This document shows positions 51,188 through 58,027 of a stretch of 64,000 nucleotides of DNA, in pieces. This DNA comes from Clostridia bacterium (GTDB lineage: Bacteria > Bacillota > Clostridia > Christensenellales > CAG-138): the NCBI GenBank assembly GCA_017509785.1, contig JAFWOT010000012.1, positions 133,476 through 197,475 of the forward strand, in the 5' to 3' direction. The notes beneath the pieces were generated by a model. It did no database searches and was not told where the DNA came from. It was given only the letters and a program-made list of their open reading frames with translations. How positions within the stretch are numbered: position 1 is the stretch's first letter; every line of letters begins with the position of its first letter. The position numbers and the translations under genes were made by a program.

Positions 51188-51804
51188 TACTCGGGATATC
51201 CTCATCCTCGAAATACGCGTCCGCTGCGGTGACGGATACCGAGAGGGATCTTGCCGGCCCTGTATCGTTCTTCATTGAGACCCGCCCCGGGATATCGCAT
51301 TCGACTTCGCTCATGCGGCTTATTGAGGACGCTCTCTCCTGCGCCGGTTGTGGGAAGGATGACCTCGGGGCTATAGCTGTCGACGTCGGTCCCGGCTCGT
51401 TTACGGGGGTGCGGATCGGCGTCTCCTGCGCGAACGCGATGGCTTTTGCCCTCGGCGTGCCGGTGATACCGGTCTGCTCGCTCGCGGCGCTCAAACAGCG
51501 CGCCGAAGTGAGCGGGACTGTCGCCTCGCTCATCGATTGCCGAAACGGAAACTGCTATGCCGCCGTCTATGAGGACGGCAAAGAGATAGTATCACCCTGC
51601 GCCGCCGTTACGGATGAGATACTGAAATCCCTCCACGAAGGCGCTGTCGTCTGCGGCGACGTTTTCTCAAAGGACATTGATTCATACCCGGACGCCGCTG
51701 CGGTGCTCAAGGAAGCGGTCTCCGGGAGGATCGCCCCCTCGAAACAGGCCGTGCCGATGTATCTTCGCCCTTCTCAGGCGGAGAGGATGAGGAAGTCTGA
51801 TTAA
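51181..51804 (+). CDS. tsaB: tRNA threonylcarbamoyladenosine biosynthesis protein TsaB
   Basis: 207-residue ASKHA-fold scaffold protein of the t6A complex. Conserved: MLILGISSSSKYASAAV, the GPGSFTGVRIGVSCANAMAF block, and VASLIDCRNGNCYAAVYED. It ends four bases into the convergent spoIIID gene. The usual third member, rimI, is elsewhere in this window (28836). Confidence 0.93.
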   Translation: MLILGISSSSKYASAAVTDTERDLAGPVSFFIETRPGISHSTSLMRLIEDALSCAGCGKDDLGAIAVDVGPGSFTGVRIGVSCANAMAFALGVPVIPVCSLAALKQRAEVSGTVASLIDCRNGNCYAAVYEDGKEIVSPCAAVTDEILKSLHEGAVVCGDVFSKDIDSYPDAAAVLKEAVSGRIAPSKQAVPMYLRPSQAERMRKSD

Positions 51805-52064
51805 GCGTTCGCTGCGGCGAGCGCCTTGTATTTGAGGTAAGTCGCGTATCCGCCCCTTATGTGGCGCTCCTCCTTGTTCGTTTCAAGTACTGCTGCGACC
51901 TCGTGCGCCATCGCGCGGTCTATATGGCGAAGCCGTTCGGTCATGTCCTTGTGGACGGTCGATTTTGATATCCCGAATTCCTTCGCGGCACGCCTTACCG
52001 TGGCGCCCGTGTCGATTATGTAGGAGGCTTCGTCAAGAACCCTCTTTTCAATATAAGCTTCCAT
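51801..52064 (-). CDS. spoIIID: Sporulation transcription factor SpoIIID
   Basis: 87-residue DNA-binding protein active in the mother cell after engulfment, repressing and activating sigma-E genes. It aligns well with SpoIIID: YIEKRVLDEASYIIDTGATV, then RAAKEFGISKSTVHKDMTERL (helix-turn-helix) and RHIRGGYATYLKYK. The second ATG (52064) is preferred because GAGGT is correctly spaced for it; an ATG at 52070 is two codons earlier. It stands alone here with a weak sigma-E-like element upstream. Usually near spoIIQ or mreB, which are not visible. Confidence 0.95.
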   Translation of the reverse strand: MEAYIEKRVLDEASYIIDTGATVRRAAKEFGISKSTVHKDMTERLRHIDRAMAHEVAAVLETNKEERHIRGGYATYLKYKALAAANA

Positions 52065-52086
52065 GCTCATACCTCGCTTTGTTTTA

Positions 52087-52120
52087 TGGTATGAGCATAT
52101 GCATTTTTAAAAGCGGTTAT
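52087..52120 (-). promoter_or_regulatory. Possible sigma-E-like promoter of spoIIID
   Basis: On the minus strand GTATAAC, 14 bases, CATATGCT. The -10 keeps CATA and the final T of the sigma-E consensus CATACANT; the -35 is weak. Known spoIIID genes are sigma-E dependent. Tentative. Confidence 0.25.
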
Positions 52121-52122
52121 AC

Positions 52123-52150
52123 AAAAAAGTCTCCGATCACGGAGACTTTT
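52123..52150 (-). terminator. Terminator after the E2-like gene (minus strand)
   Basis: AAAAGTCTCCG (52125-52135), loop ATCA, CGGAGACTTTT (52140-52150). The A run at 52123-52128 is the U tract on the minus strand. Confidence 0.8.
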
Positions 52151-52170
52151 GCTTGCTTATCGACCCGTTT

Positions 52171-53004
52171 TCAGACGTCGTGATTGACGATCTTCGGCGG
52201 CTCCTCAAGCAGACGCGGATCCCGCAGATACTCCGAAAGCCTTCGGAAAGCGAGCGCATAATAACTGCCGGAGCAGATCCGTTCATCCATCACAACGCCG
52301 AAGGGCATGCACTTTTCAAACTCGATCTCTCCCTTGACGCGCTTCGGGACTTCGCGAGAGTTCCCCATAGTCACTATCATGCTCGTCGTGCCGAAATCGT
52401 AAACGTGATGGAATATGTGATTCGTCCGGATGCTTGCAAGATTCGAAATGACGAAGCTCGTATGGAAGGGGCTCGCCTTGATTATCGAGCGGGGGAGAAG
52501 ACCCCATTTATCGAGGAGCTTAAAAACGCATACGCCGAACCTGCAAAGCCCGGGGATCTTCAGGAGGATCGAGATGAGCTTGTCGGTTGAATTGGTATCG
52601 CCTTCGGCCCTGTTTTCATCTACGTATTCGTCGACTATTCGCTGGACGTCGAATATAGTATTATCGAGATCGAAGTACATCTTGTTCATGGTTCCGTCAA
52701 GCTGACCGGGTTTTAAAACCACCATACCGACGGCGTACTCGTTCCTTGCGTATATGGTCTTGTTAACGACGAACCTGTTAAGGAAGGGATATTCGGCAGT
52801 CGTACGCAGGAACGCCGATATTATGAGCGAGAGATGGCTCACGTTATGACCGCGGCTGCGAACGTCACGAAGATAGTTCTGGATCGGTTCAAGAGGGATG
52901 TTGAGTTCGATCGAATTGCAGGCGTCCGAGCGCTTTGCCATAATATGCGCGGCAACCGCGTACATGGGCGGGATGCTTTTGACCTTTTTGCCGTCGGCTC
53001 TCAT
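52171..53004 (-). CDS. Stand-alone 2-oxoacid dehydrogenase acyltransferase (E2) catalytic-domain homologue lacking the active-site His
   Basis: 277 residues matching only the catalytic (CAT-like) domain of E2 acyltransferases; there is no lipoyl or E1/E3-binding domain. The C-terminal block reads EIEFEKCMPFGVVMDERICSGSYYALAFRRL, where ordinary E2 enzymes have DHRxxDG. Here the His position is Glu241 and DG is SG, so classical acetyl transfer is unlikely. Homologues of this form recur in Clostridia, function unknown. Good promoter upstream, and a start behind AAAGGAG. No E1 or E2 partners nearby. Confidence 0.8.
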   Translation of the reverse strand: MRADGKKVKSIPPMYAVAAHIMAKRSDACNSIELNIPLEPIQNYLRDVRSRGHNVSHLSLIISAFLRTTAEYPFLNRFVVNKTIYARNEYAVGMVVLKPGQLDGTMNKMYFDLDNTIFDVQRIVDEYVDENRAEGDTNSTDKLISILLKIPGLCRFGVCVFKLLDKWGLLPRSIIKASPFHTSFVISNLASIRTNHIFHHVYDFGTTSMIVTMGNSREVPKRVKGEIEFEKCMPFGVVMDERICSGSYYALAFRRLSEYLRDPRLLEEPPKIVNHDV

Positions 53005-53042
53005 ATTTTTCTCCTTTCGGCTTCTCCTTGCGGTTAGGATAC

Positions 53043-53071
53043 ATTATAGCATATACCGGCATGGTTGTAAA
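53043..53071 (-). promoter_or_regulatory. Promoter of the E2-like gene
   Basis: Minus strand: TTTACA (53071-53066), 17 bases, TATAAT (53048-53043) with extended -10 TG. Confidence 0.82.
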
Positions 53072-53116
53072 CAGTGCATACCCCACGCAAAAAGAAAATT
53101 ATATTGTGTTTCGCTG

Positions 53117-53145
53117 TTGCCTTTGAAGAAAGTTAGGGGTATAAT
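53117..53145 (+). promoter_or_regulatory. Promoter of the second VanW-family gene
   Basis: TTGCCT (53117-53122), 17 bases, TATAAT (53140-53145). The start GTG at 53177 follows CGGAGG. Confidence 0.78.
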
Positions 53146-53176
53146 GATAATTGGATTTTAATGCACGGAGGTTACC

Positions 53177-54877
53177 GTGGTACAGCATATTTCGGAATAC
53201 GATCGTATAATGGACGCAAGAAAGAAGCGCGAGGATGAGCGCCGCGAGAAGATGAACAAGGTCTTCCTCATCGGCGGAGCTGCCGTCGGCGTGCTGCTTG
53301 TCGCGTTGTTCATTATCAATCTTCTCATAAAGAACGATCATAAAAAAGCGGTCAGCGATTACCATGAAAACAATTGGGTCAACGTTGAAGAAATTCCCGG
53401 CGGCAAACGCTACAGCGGCGTCGATAAAGGCGAGAATTTCAGCTACGTTGACGACGGACATTATTTCGAAGGCGTCCGCGTTGAGGGAGTAGACCTCGGC
53501 GGGATGACGTATGACGAAGCCCGCAGCGCCGTGATCGGCGTCATTGAGGAAAAATTCAACGATATCAACATGGTCGTCACGGTCATGGACGCGAGCCTTG
53601 CGCTCAGCGCGAATGATTTCAATATTTCCGTCAACGTCGGCGAAGTGCTTGACGAGGCTTATCGTATGGGGCGTGAGAGCGTCAATGATTTCGGCGCGAA
53701 CTATCGCCGCCAGCAGGAGCTCAAGGCTTCCCCTGTAGACCTTTCTCTCGAGTACCAGTGTGACAGGGAGCGCGTTGCGGAACGTGTCGCAAGCATAGCG
53801 GAGTTCGTAAATACCGAACCCGTTGAGCCCTATATCACCGTCAGCCAGCGTCCCTCCGCAAACACGGACACAGTCGAATCCGGCGATGATTCCCCCGTGA
53901 TCAAGGACACGGACACCCTTGTAGAGACCGTCTATGCGGACACGGGCAAGGCTATAGCGTACATCTACTATAACCCGGGTAAGAACGGCTTCGTACTTAA
54001 TCAGGAGGATCTCGTTGACAGGATCGTTTCCGCGTTCGAGTCGGACAGTCACGACGCCGTCATCTCCGCGGGTCTGGAGGAGACCGCTCCTACAAAGACC
54101 CCGAGCGACATCAAGGGGAGCATCGTTCAGATAACGAGCTACACCTCCGAATTCGACCATGACGACAAGCATATGAATCGCTGCCGCAATATTCAAAAGG
54201 CAGCGGGCATCCTGAACGGCTGTGAAGTCAAGCCGGGCAAGGAGATCAGCTTCAACAAGTACGTCGGCCCGCGCACCGAGGCGGGAGGATGGCTCCGCGC
54301 GGCGGGCATCGTAGGCGGCAGGGATTACGAGGACAGCCCCGGAGGCGGCATCTGCCAGGTCTCCGGCACTCTCTACAACGCGCTGCTCCAATGCGGCCCG
54401 AACAAGATCAAGATCACTCAGCGGCAGCATCATTCTTGGCCGAGCTCTTACGTCCCCATCGGGCTCGACGCTACGGTCGACACTAACGGCCCGGATCTCA
54501 AATGGCGGAATATCTCCGAGGACAGCCTCTTCATATTCACCTACGCGGACGTGAAGAAAGGCAAGATGTACGTATACATCTACGGCGTTCCCGAGGCGGA
54601 CGGTTCCTATTATGAGACCTACGCCGAGGTCGTCGACGAAATAGAGCCCGAGGAAGCGAAGATAATCAAACAGCCCCTCTGGCCGACAGGTTACGAAAAG
54701 GTTACTATCACCGAGAGGATCGGCTACACGGCAAAGGCCTACCTGCGCCATTATGATAAGAACGGAGAGCTTATCGAGCAGGTATATCGTTACACTGATA
54801 CGTATTTCCCCGTCCAGGGCGAGATCACCGTCGGTACCGGGCCCTCCTATCTGCCCAAGCCCTCCAAGAACAATTAA
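53177..54877 (+). CDS. VanW family protein with peptidoglycan-binding-like domain (second copy)
   Basis: 566 residues from GTG 53177. A charged cytoplasmic N-terminus (about 1-26, RKKREDERREK) precedes one TM helix (28-50). An extracellular PG_binding_4-like region follows (GVRVEGVDLGGMTYDEARS). The VanW domain at about 350-480 has YVGPRTEAGGWLRAAG, SPGGGICQVSGTLYNALL and YVPIGLDATVDTNGPDLK. The tail is basic and Pro-rich. Same architecture as the protein at 22053-23594 but clearly diverged, so not a recent duplication. Envelope role likely; biochemical activity unknown. Confidence 0.88.
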   Translation: MVQHISEYDRIMDARKKREDERREKMNKVFLIGGAAVGVLLVALFIINLLIKNDHKKAVSDYHENNWVNVEEIPGGKRYSGVDKGENFSYVDDGHYFEGVRVEGVDLGGMTYDEARSAVIGVIEEKFNDINMVVTVMDASLALSANDFNISVNVGEVLDEAYRMGRESVNDFGANYRRQQELKASPVDLSLEYQCDRERVAERVASIAEFVNTEPVEPYITVSQRPSANTDTVESGDDSPVIKDTDTLVETVYADTGKAIAYIYYNPGKNGFVLNQEDLVDRIVSAFESDSHDAVISAGLEETAPTKTPSDIKGSIVQITSYTSEFDHDDKHMNRCRNIQKAAGILNGCEVKPGKEISFNKYVGPRTEAGGWLRAAGIVGGRDYEDSPGGGICQVSGTLYNALLQCGPNKIKITQRQHHSWPSSYVPIGLDATVDTNGPDLKWRNISEDSLFIFTYADVKKGKMYVYIYGVPEADGSYYETYAEVVDEIEPEEAKIIKQPLWPTGYEKVTITERIGYTAKAYLRHYDKNGELIEQVYRYTDTYFPVQGEITVGTGPSYLPKPSKNN

Positions 54878-54910
54878 GGCTGACAGCGTTCCCGTTTGTG
54901 CAATTTTTCC

Positions 54911-54939
54911 TTGACAAACAGGCGCGCAGCATATAAAAT
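54911..54939 (+). promoter_or_regulatory. Strong promoter of the foldase lipoprotein gene
   Basis: Consensus TTGACA (54911-54916), 17 bases, TAAAAT (54934-54939). With the AAGAAGGAG ribosome-binding site it suggests high expression. Confidence 0.85.
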
Positions 54940-54975
54940 TAGCGGGTATATCCAATCCAAAGAAGGAGAACGAAA

Positions 54976-56601
54976 ATGAAATCCAAGAAGACGATCGTAC
55001 GCGTTCTTGCCGCCATTATGGTGCTTGCCCTTGCGGCTGGCCTTGCCGGTTGTATGAGCTCGTACAACAACAACCCCATCGTTGCGAAGGTCGGGAACGT
55101 TAAGCTTGACTTCAACCGTTTCTACACCCTTTACAGCAATACCGATTCAAGCACCAACCCGTATTACTCCTATATGCAGTACGGCGCTATCTCCCGTGAA
55201 CAGTACGCGGATTACATAATCGACCAGCTCGTCGCTTACGGCTTGCAGCTCGATCAGGTCTCCATTCAGAATATAACCCTTGACGAGGAAGAGGAAGCAA
55301 AGCTTCTTGAGGACGTTGAGGAGCAGATCAAGACCAACGCCGTCAATACCTATGGCAGCGAGATCGACGCTTCCATCACCGATGAGGCCGAGAAGGCCGA
55401 AGCCGCCATTGAGAAGCTCAAGGAGACTCTCAAGGCCAACGGCAGCAGCTTCGAGCAGTATAAGAAGGACGTTGAGAAGAGCCTTCGTGAATCCGCTCTT
55501 ATCGAGAAGCTTCGCAAGGTCAATATCGGTGTAGTCACCGTTTCGAACGACGACGTCAAGTCCTATTTCGATGAAAAAGCCACTTCGGTCAGCGTGACTT
55601 CCTTCAGGAATTCCTTCCAGAATTTCGTTTCCCGTGCCAATGACGCCGCGCCCCTCTTCATGCCGCATCCCGAAAGGGCCGTTGAGGACGATCCCGAGAC
55701 CGAGGATAAGGACGAGACCGTTGAGGCTGACGAGACCAATGCTTTCTTCTCCGTTCAGCATCTGCTCATGAAGTTCGCCAATGAGGCTGCCGGTGAAGAC
55801 GCCAAGGATCTTGCGGCTTATGCCGATAAGGATCAGAACCTCCATGCGAGGATCGAAGAGTTCGAGCGCCGCATCCCCGAGCTGACGAAGGAGCAGTTCC
55901 TCGAGATGTGCCATGATAAGGAGCAGTGTGACGATCCCGGCATGCAGCATCCTGCCAATATGTATTTCGGTTATCTCATGCAGACTGAGCTCATCGACAG
56001 CTATTATGCCGGCTTCGGTTATGCCTGCATGAAGCTCCGTTACGGTGAGGATTGGGAACCCAAGAAGGAAGAGCCCGCTGACGCTGAAGCTACTCAGGCT
56101 CCCGACGAGACCGAGGACGAGGGTTATGACGTTGAGTTCTTCACCCTTGCCGACGGAACCAAGATCGCCAAGGTCTTCACCACCTACGGCGCTCACTACA
56201 TCATCATCAACGACAACGACTGCTTCGGCATGTTTGATGACGATGGTTACCTCATGGTTCCCCTTTATGACGGCGATGAGCTTGTGAAGGATGACGAAGG
56301 CATCGTCACCGTAAAAGGTCATATGACCCAGGAGCAATTCGACGCCATGAACGCCATCCTTGAGAACGTCAAGGCGAACGTCGCCGATGTCGACGAGGAC
56401 TCCAAGGTCAAGGATCCCGACGCTCTCGAAGATGACGAGGAAGAGGTCGTTGTTGACGGTAAGTTCATCTATGACTTCATCTCCAATGCCAAGAAGACCG
56501 AAGTTGAGAACGAGATCTATCAGGGCAAGCTCGACGAGTGGAAGGAGAACACCAAGATCTCCGTTTACAGGAACATAATCAAGCCCTTCATCAAGGGTTG
56601 A
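54976..56601 (+). CDS. SurA/PrsA-like lipoprotein foldase
   Basis: 541 residues. A lipoprotein signal ends at Cys26 (GLAGC). A SurA-N-like chaperone region (NNPIVAKVGNVKLDFNRFYTLYS and helical segments to about 215) follows. A much diverged parvulin-type region starts at FFSVQHLLMKFANEA (about 255) and resumes at FTTYGAHYIIIND (about 405), interrupted by acidic inserts. The C-terminal helix is SNAKKTEVENEIYQGKLDEWKE. Likely an extracytoplasmic folding factor; isomerase activity is uncertain because the PPIase core is split. Codon use is strikingly restricted (GAG/AAG/GCC), fitting high expression. Confidence 0.82.
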   Translation: MKSKKTIVRVLAAIMVLALAAGLAGCMSSYNNNPIVAKVGNVKLDFNRFYTLYSNTDSSTNPYYSYMQYGAISREQYADYIIDQLVAYGLQLDQVSIQNITLDEEEEAKLLEDVEEQIKTNAVNTYGSEIDASITDEAEKAEAAIEKLKETLKANGSSFEQYKKDVEKSLRESALIEKLRKVNIGVVTVSNDDVKSYFDEKATSVSVTSFRNSFQNFVSRANDAAPLFMPHPERAVEDDPETEDKDETVEADETNAFFSVQHLLMKFANEAAGEDAKDLAAYADKDQNLHARIEEFERRIPELTKEQFLEMCHDKEQCDDPGMQHPANMYFGYLMQTELIDSYYAGFGYACMKLRYGEDWEPKKEEPADAEATQAPDETEDEGYDVEFFTLADGTKIAKVFTTYGAHYIIINDNDCFGMFDDDGYLMVPLYDGDELVKDDEGIVTVKGHMTQEQFDAMNAILENVKANVADVDEDSKVKDPDALEDDEEEVVVDGKFIYDFISNAKKTEVENEIYQGKLDEWKENTKISVYRNIIKPFIKG

Positions 56602-56617
56602 GCTTGAACTAAAACCA

Positions 56618-56647
56618 AGCCCCGGTCGCAGGATCGGGGCTTTTTTT
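56618..56647 (+). terminator. Terminator after the foldase gene
   Basis: AGCCCCG (56618-56624), loop GTCGCAGGAT, CGGGGC (56635-56640), then eight T. Confidence 0.88.
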
Positions 56648-56659
56648 GCAAAAAAGGGG

Positions 56660-56688
56660 TTGACAAACCCGTTTGAGTGTATTAATAT
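56660..56688 (+). promoter_or_regulatory. Promoter of the gntR-ABC operon
   Basis: TTGACA (56660-56665), 17 bases, TAATAT (56683-56688). The -10 lies inside the inverted repeat listed next. Confidence 0.65.
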
Positions 56689-56705
56689 TATTAGTACAGT
56701 AATAC
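56679..56705 (+). promoter_or_regulatory. Candidate autoregulatory operator of the GntR regulator
   Basis: GTATTA (56679-56684) and its complement TAATAC (56700-56705) are separated by 15 bases and span the -10 and transcription start. YtrA-type GntR regulators repress their own ABC-transporter operon through such sites. Confidence 0.5.
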
Positions 56706-56719
56706 AGGAGGGAAGCCGG

Positions 56720-57118
56720 ATGATCACTATTGATAAGATGTCCCGAACGCCGATATACGAGCAGCTTATCGCGCAGTTCGAGGCAATGATCCTGAGTGGG
56801 GATATTGGGCCGGAGGGGAAACTGCCATCCGTCAGGCAGCTTTCGCAGGAACTCGGTATCAATCCAAACACCCTGCAGCGCGCCTATAATGAGATAGAGC
56901 GGCGGGGGCTGTGCGTTTCCGTCCCGGGGAACGGAAGGTTCCTTTCCAGGGACGCGAACGAGAAGCTCGCGAAGGATTCGATGAAACAGACGGAAAGGCT
57001 TGAGGAGGAGCTTCGTTCGCTCAAACTGAAAGGCCTCAGGAAACAGGACGCGCTGAATATCATTGAGAAGATATTCGGCGAAGACAAAGAGATCTCGGAA
57101 ACGGAGGATAAACTATGA
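56720..57118 (+). CDS. GntR family transcriptional regulator, YtrA subfamily
   Basis: 132 residues: an N-terminal winged helix (PIYEQLIAQFEAMILSGDI, KLPSVRQLSQELGINPNTLQRAYNEIERRG) and a short helical dimerisation tail instead of a large ligand domain, the mark of YtrA regulators. These usually respond to cell-wall stress and control the adjacent ABC transporter. ATGA overlap with the ATPase gene. Confidence 0.93.
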   Translation: MITIDKMSRTPIYEQLIAQFEAMILSGDIGPEGKLPSVRQLSQELGINPNTLQRAYNEIERRGLCVSVPGNGRFLSRDANEKLAKDSMKQTERLEEELRSLKLKGLRKQDALNIIEKIFGEDKEISETEDKL

Positions 57119-58026
57119 TCAGCGTAAACGGTCTTACCAAGAGATTCGATTCGTTCACAGCGATCGACGGTCTGAACTGCAGCATTCCCGAAGGCTGCAT
57201 CTACGGAATGGTGGGTTCCAACGGCGCGGGCAAATCCACGCTGTTAAGGCTCATCAGCGGCATCTATAAACCCGACGCCGGCAGTGTGACGATAGACGGA
57301 GAGAAAACGTACGAAAACGCCGCCGTTAAAGACAGGCTCGTATTCGTTCCGGATGAGCTCTATTTTCTTCCGCGCTCCAATCTTGTGAGGATGGCAAAGC
57401 TCTATTCTTCAGTGTATTCGAAGTTTTCGACGGAAAGGTTCAGGGAGCTCGTTTCTACGTTCAGACTCGATCCGACGGCGAATCTCGGCACCTTCTCCAA
57501 GGGTATGAGGCGGCAGGCGGCAACCATACTCGCGCTTTCCTGCAATGCCGATTACATACTCTTTGATGAAACGTTCGACGGGCTCGACCCGGTCATGCGC
57601 AATCTCGTCAAAAACCTTCTCTATGACGACGTTATGAGCCGCAGGGCAACGGCCGTTATTACGAGCCATTCCCTCCGTGAGCTCGAGGACACCTGCGATC
57701 AGCTGGCGCTCCTGCATAAGGGCGGCATCATTTTCGAGAGCGAGATAGATGACCTCAAGACTTCGCTGTTCAAGGTCCAGGTCGCTTTTGAAGGCGATTA
57801 TGACCGCTCGAAGTTCTCATCCATAGAAATGCTTTCGTTCTCGAAGAAGGGCAGCGTTTCGTCCCTTATCGTCAGAGGCGACAGGGATCAGACGGAGGCG
57901 ACGATCCGTGCAATGAAGCCTATACTCTTCGAGATACTTCCGCTCTCTCTGGAGGAGGTATTCGTTTATGAAATGGACGCGCTCGGGTATGAATTCTCCG
58001 ACGTACTCAAACAGGAGGTTAACTGA
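57115..58026 (+). CDS. ABC transporter ATP-binding protein
   Basis: 303 residues. Walker A is GSNGAGKSTLLRLISG, the signature motif is the slightly altered FSKGMRRQAATILAL, Walker B is YILFDETFDGLDPVMR, and the switch His is in VITSHSLRELED. The C-terminal part (about 215-303) is an extra domain common in exporter ATPases of the YtrB/BcrA kind. It works with the permease encoded 1 base downstream. Confidence 0.94.
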   Translation: MISVNGLTKRFDSFTAIDGLNCSIPEGCIYGMVGSNGAGKSTLLRLISGIYKPDAGSVTIDGEKTYENAAVKDRLVFVPDELYFLPRSNLVRMAKLYSSVYSKFSTERFRELVSTFRLDPTANLGTFSKGMRRQAATILALSCNADYILFDETFDGLDPVMRNLVKNLLYDDVMSRRATAVITSHSLRELEDTCDQLALLHKGGIIFESEIDDLKTSLFKVQVAFEGDYDRSKFSSIEMLSFSKKGSVSSLIVRGDRDQTEATIRAMKPILFEILPLSLEEVFVYEMDALGYEFSDVLKQEVN

Positions 58027-58027
58027 C

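Noticed and set aside
53099..54955. 618-codon frame on the minus strand opposite the second VanW-family gene
   Set aside because: Antisense shadow; the plus-strand frame has the family motifs, promoter and ribosome-binding site.
55147..56871. 574-codon frame opposite the foldase gene
   Set aside because: Caused by the strongly biased codons of the highly expressed foldase; it runs across the terminator and the next promoter.
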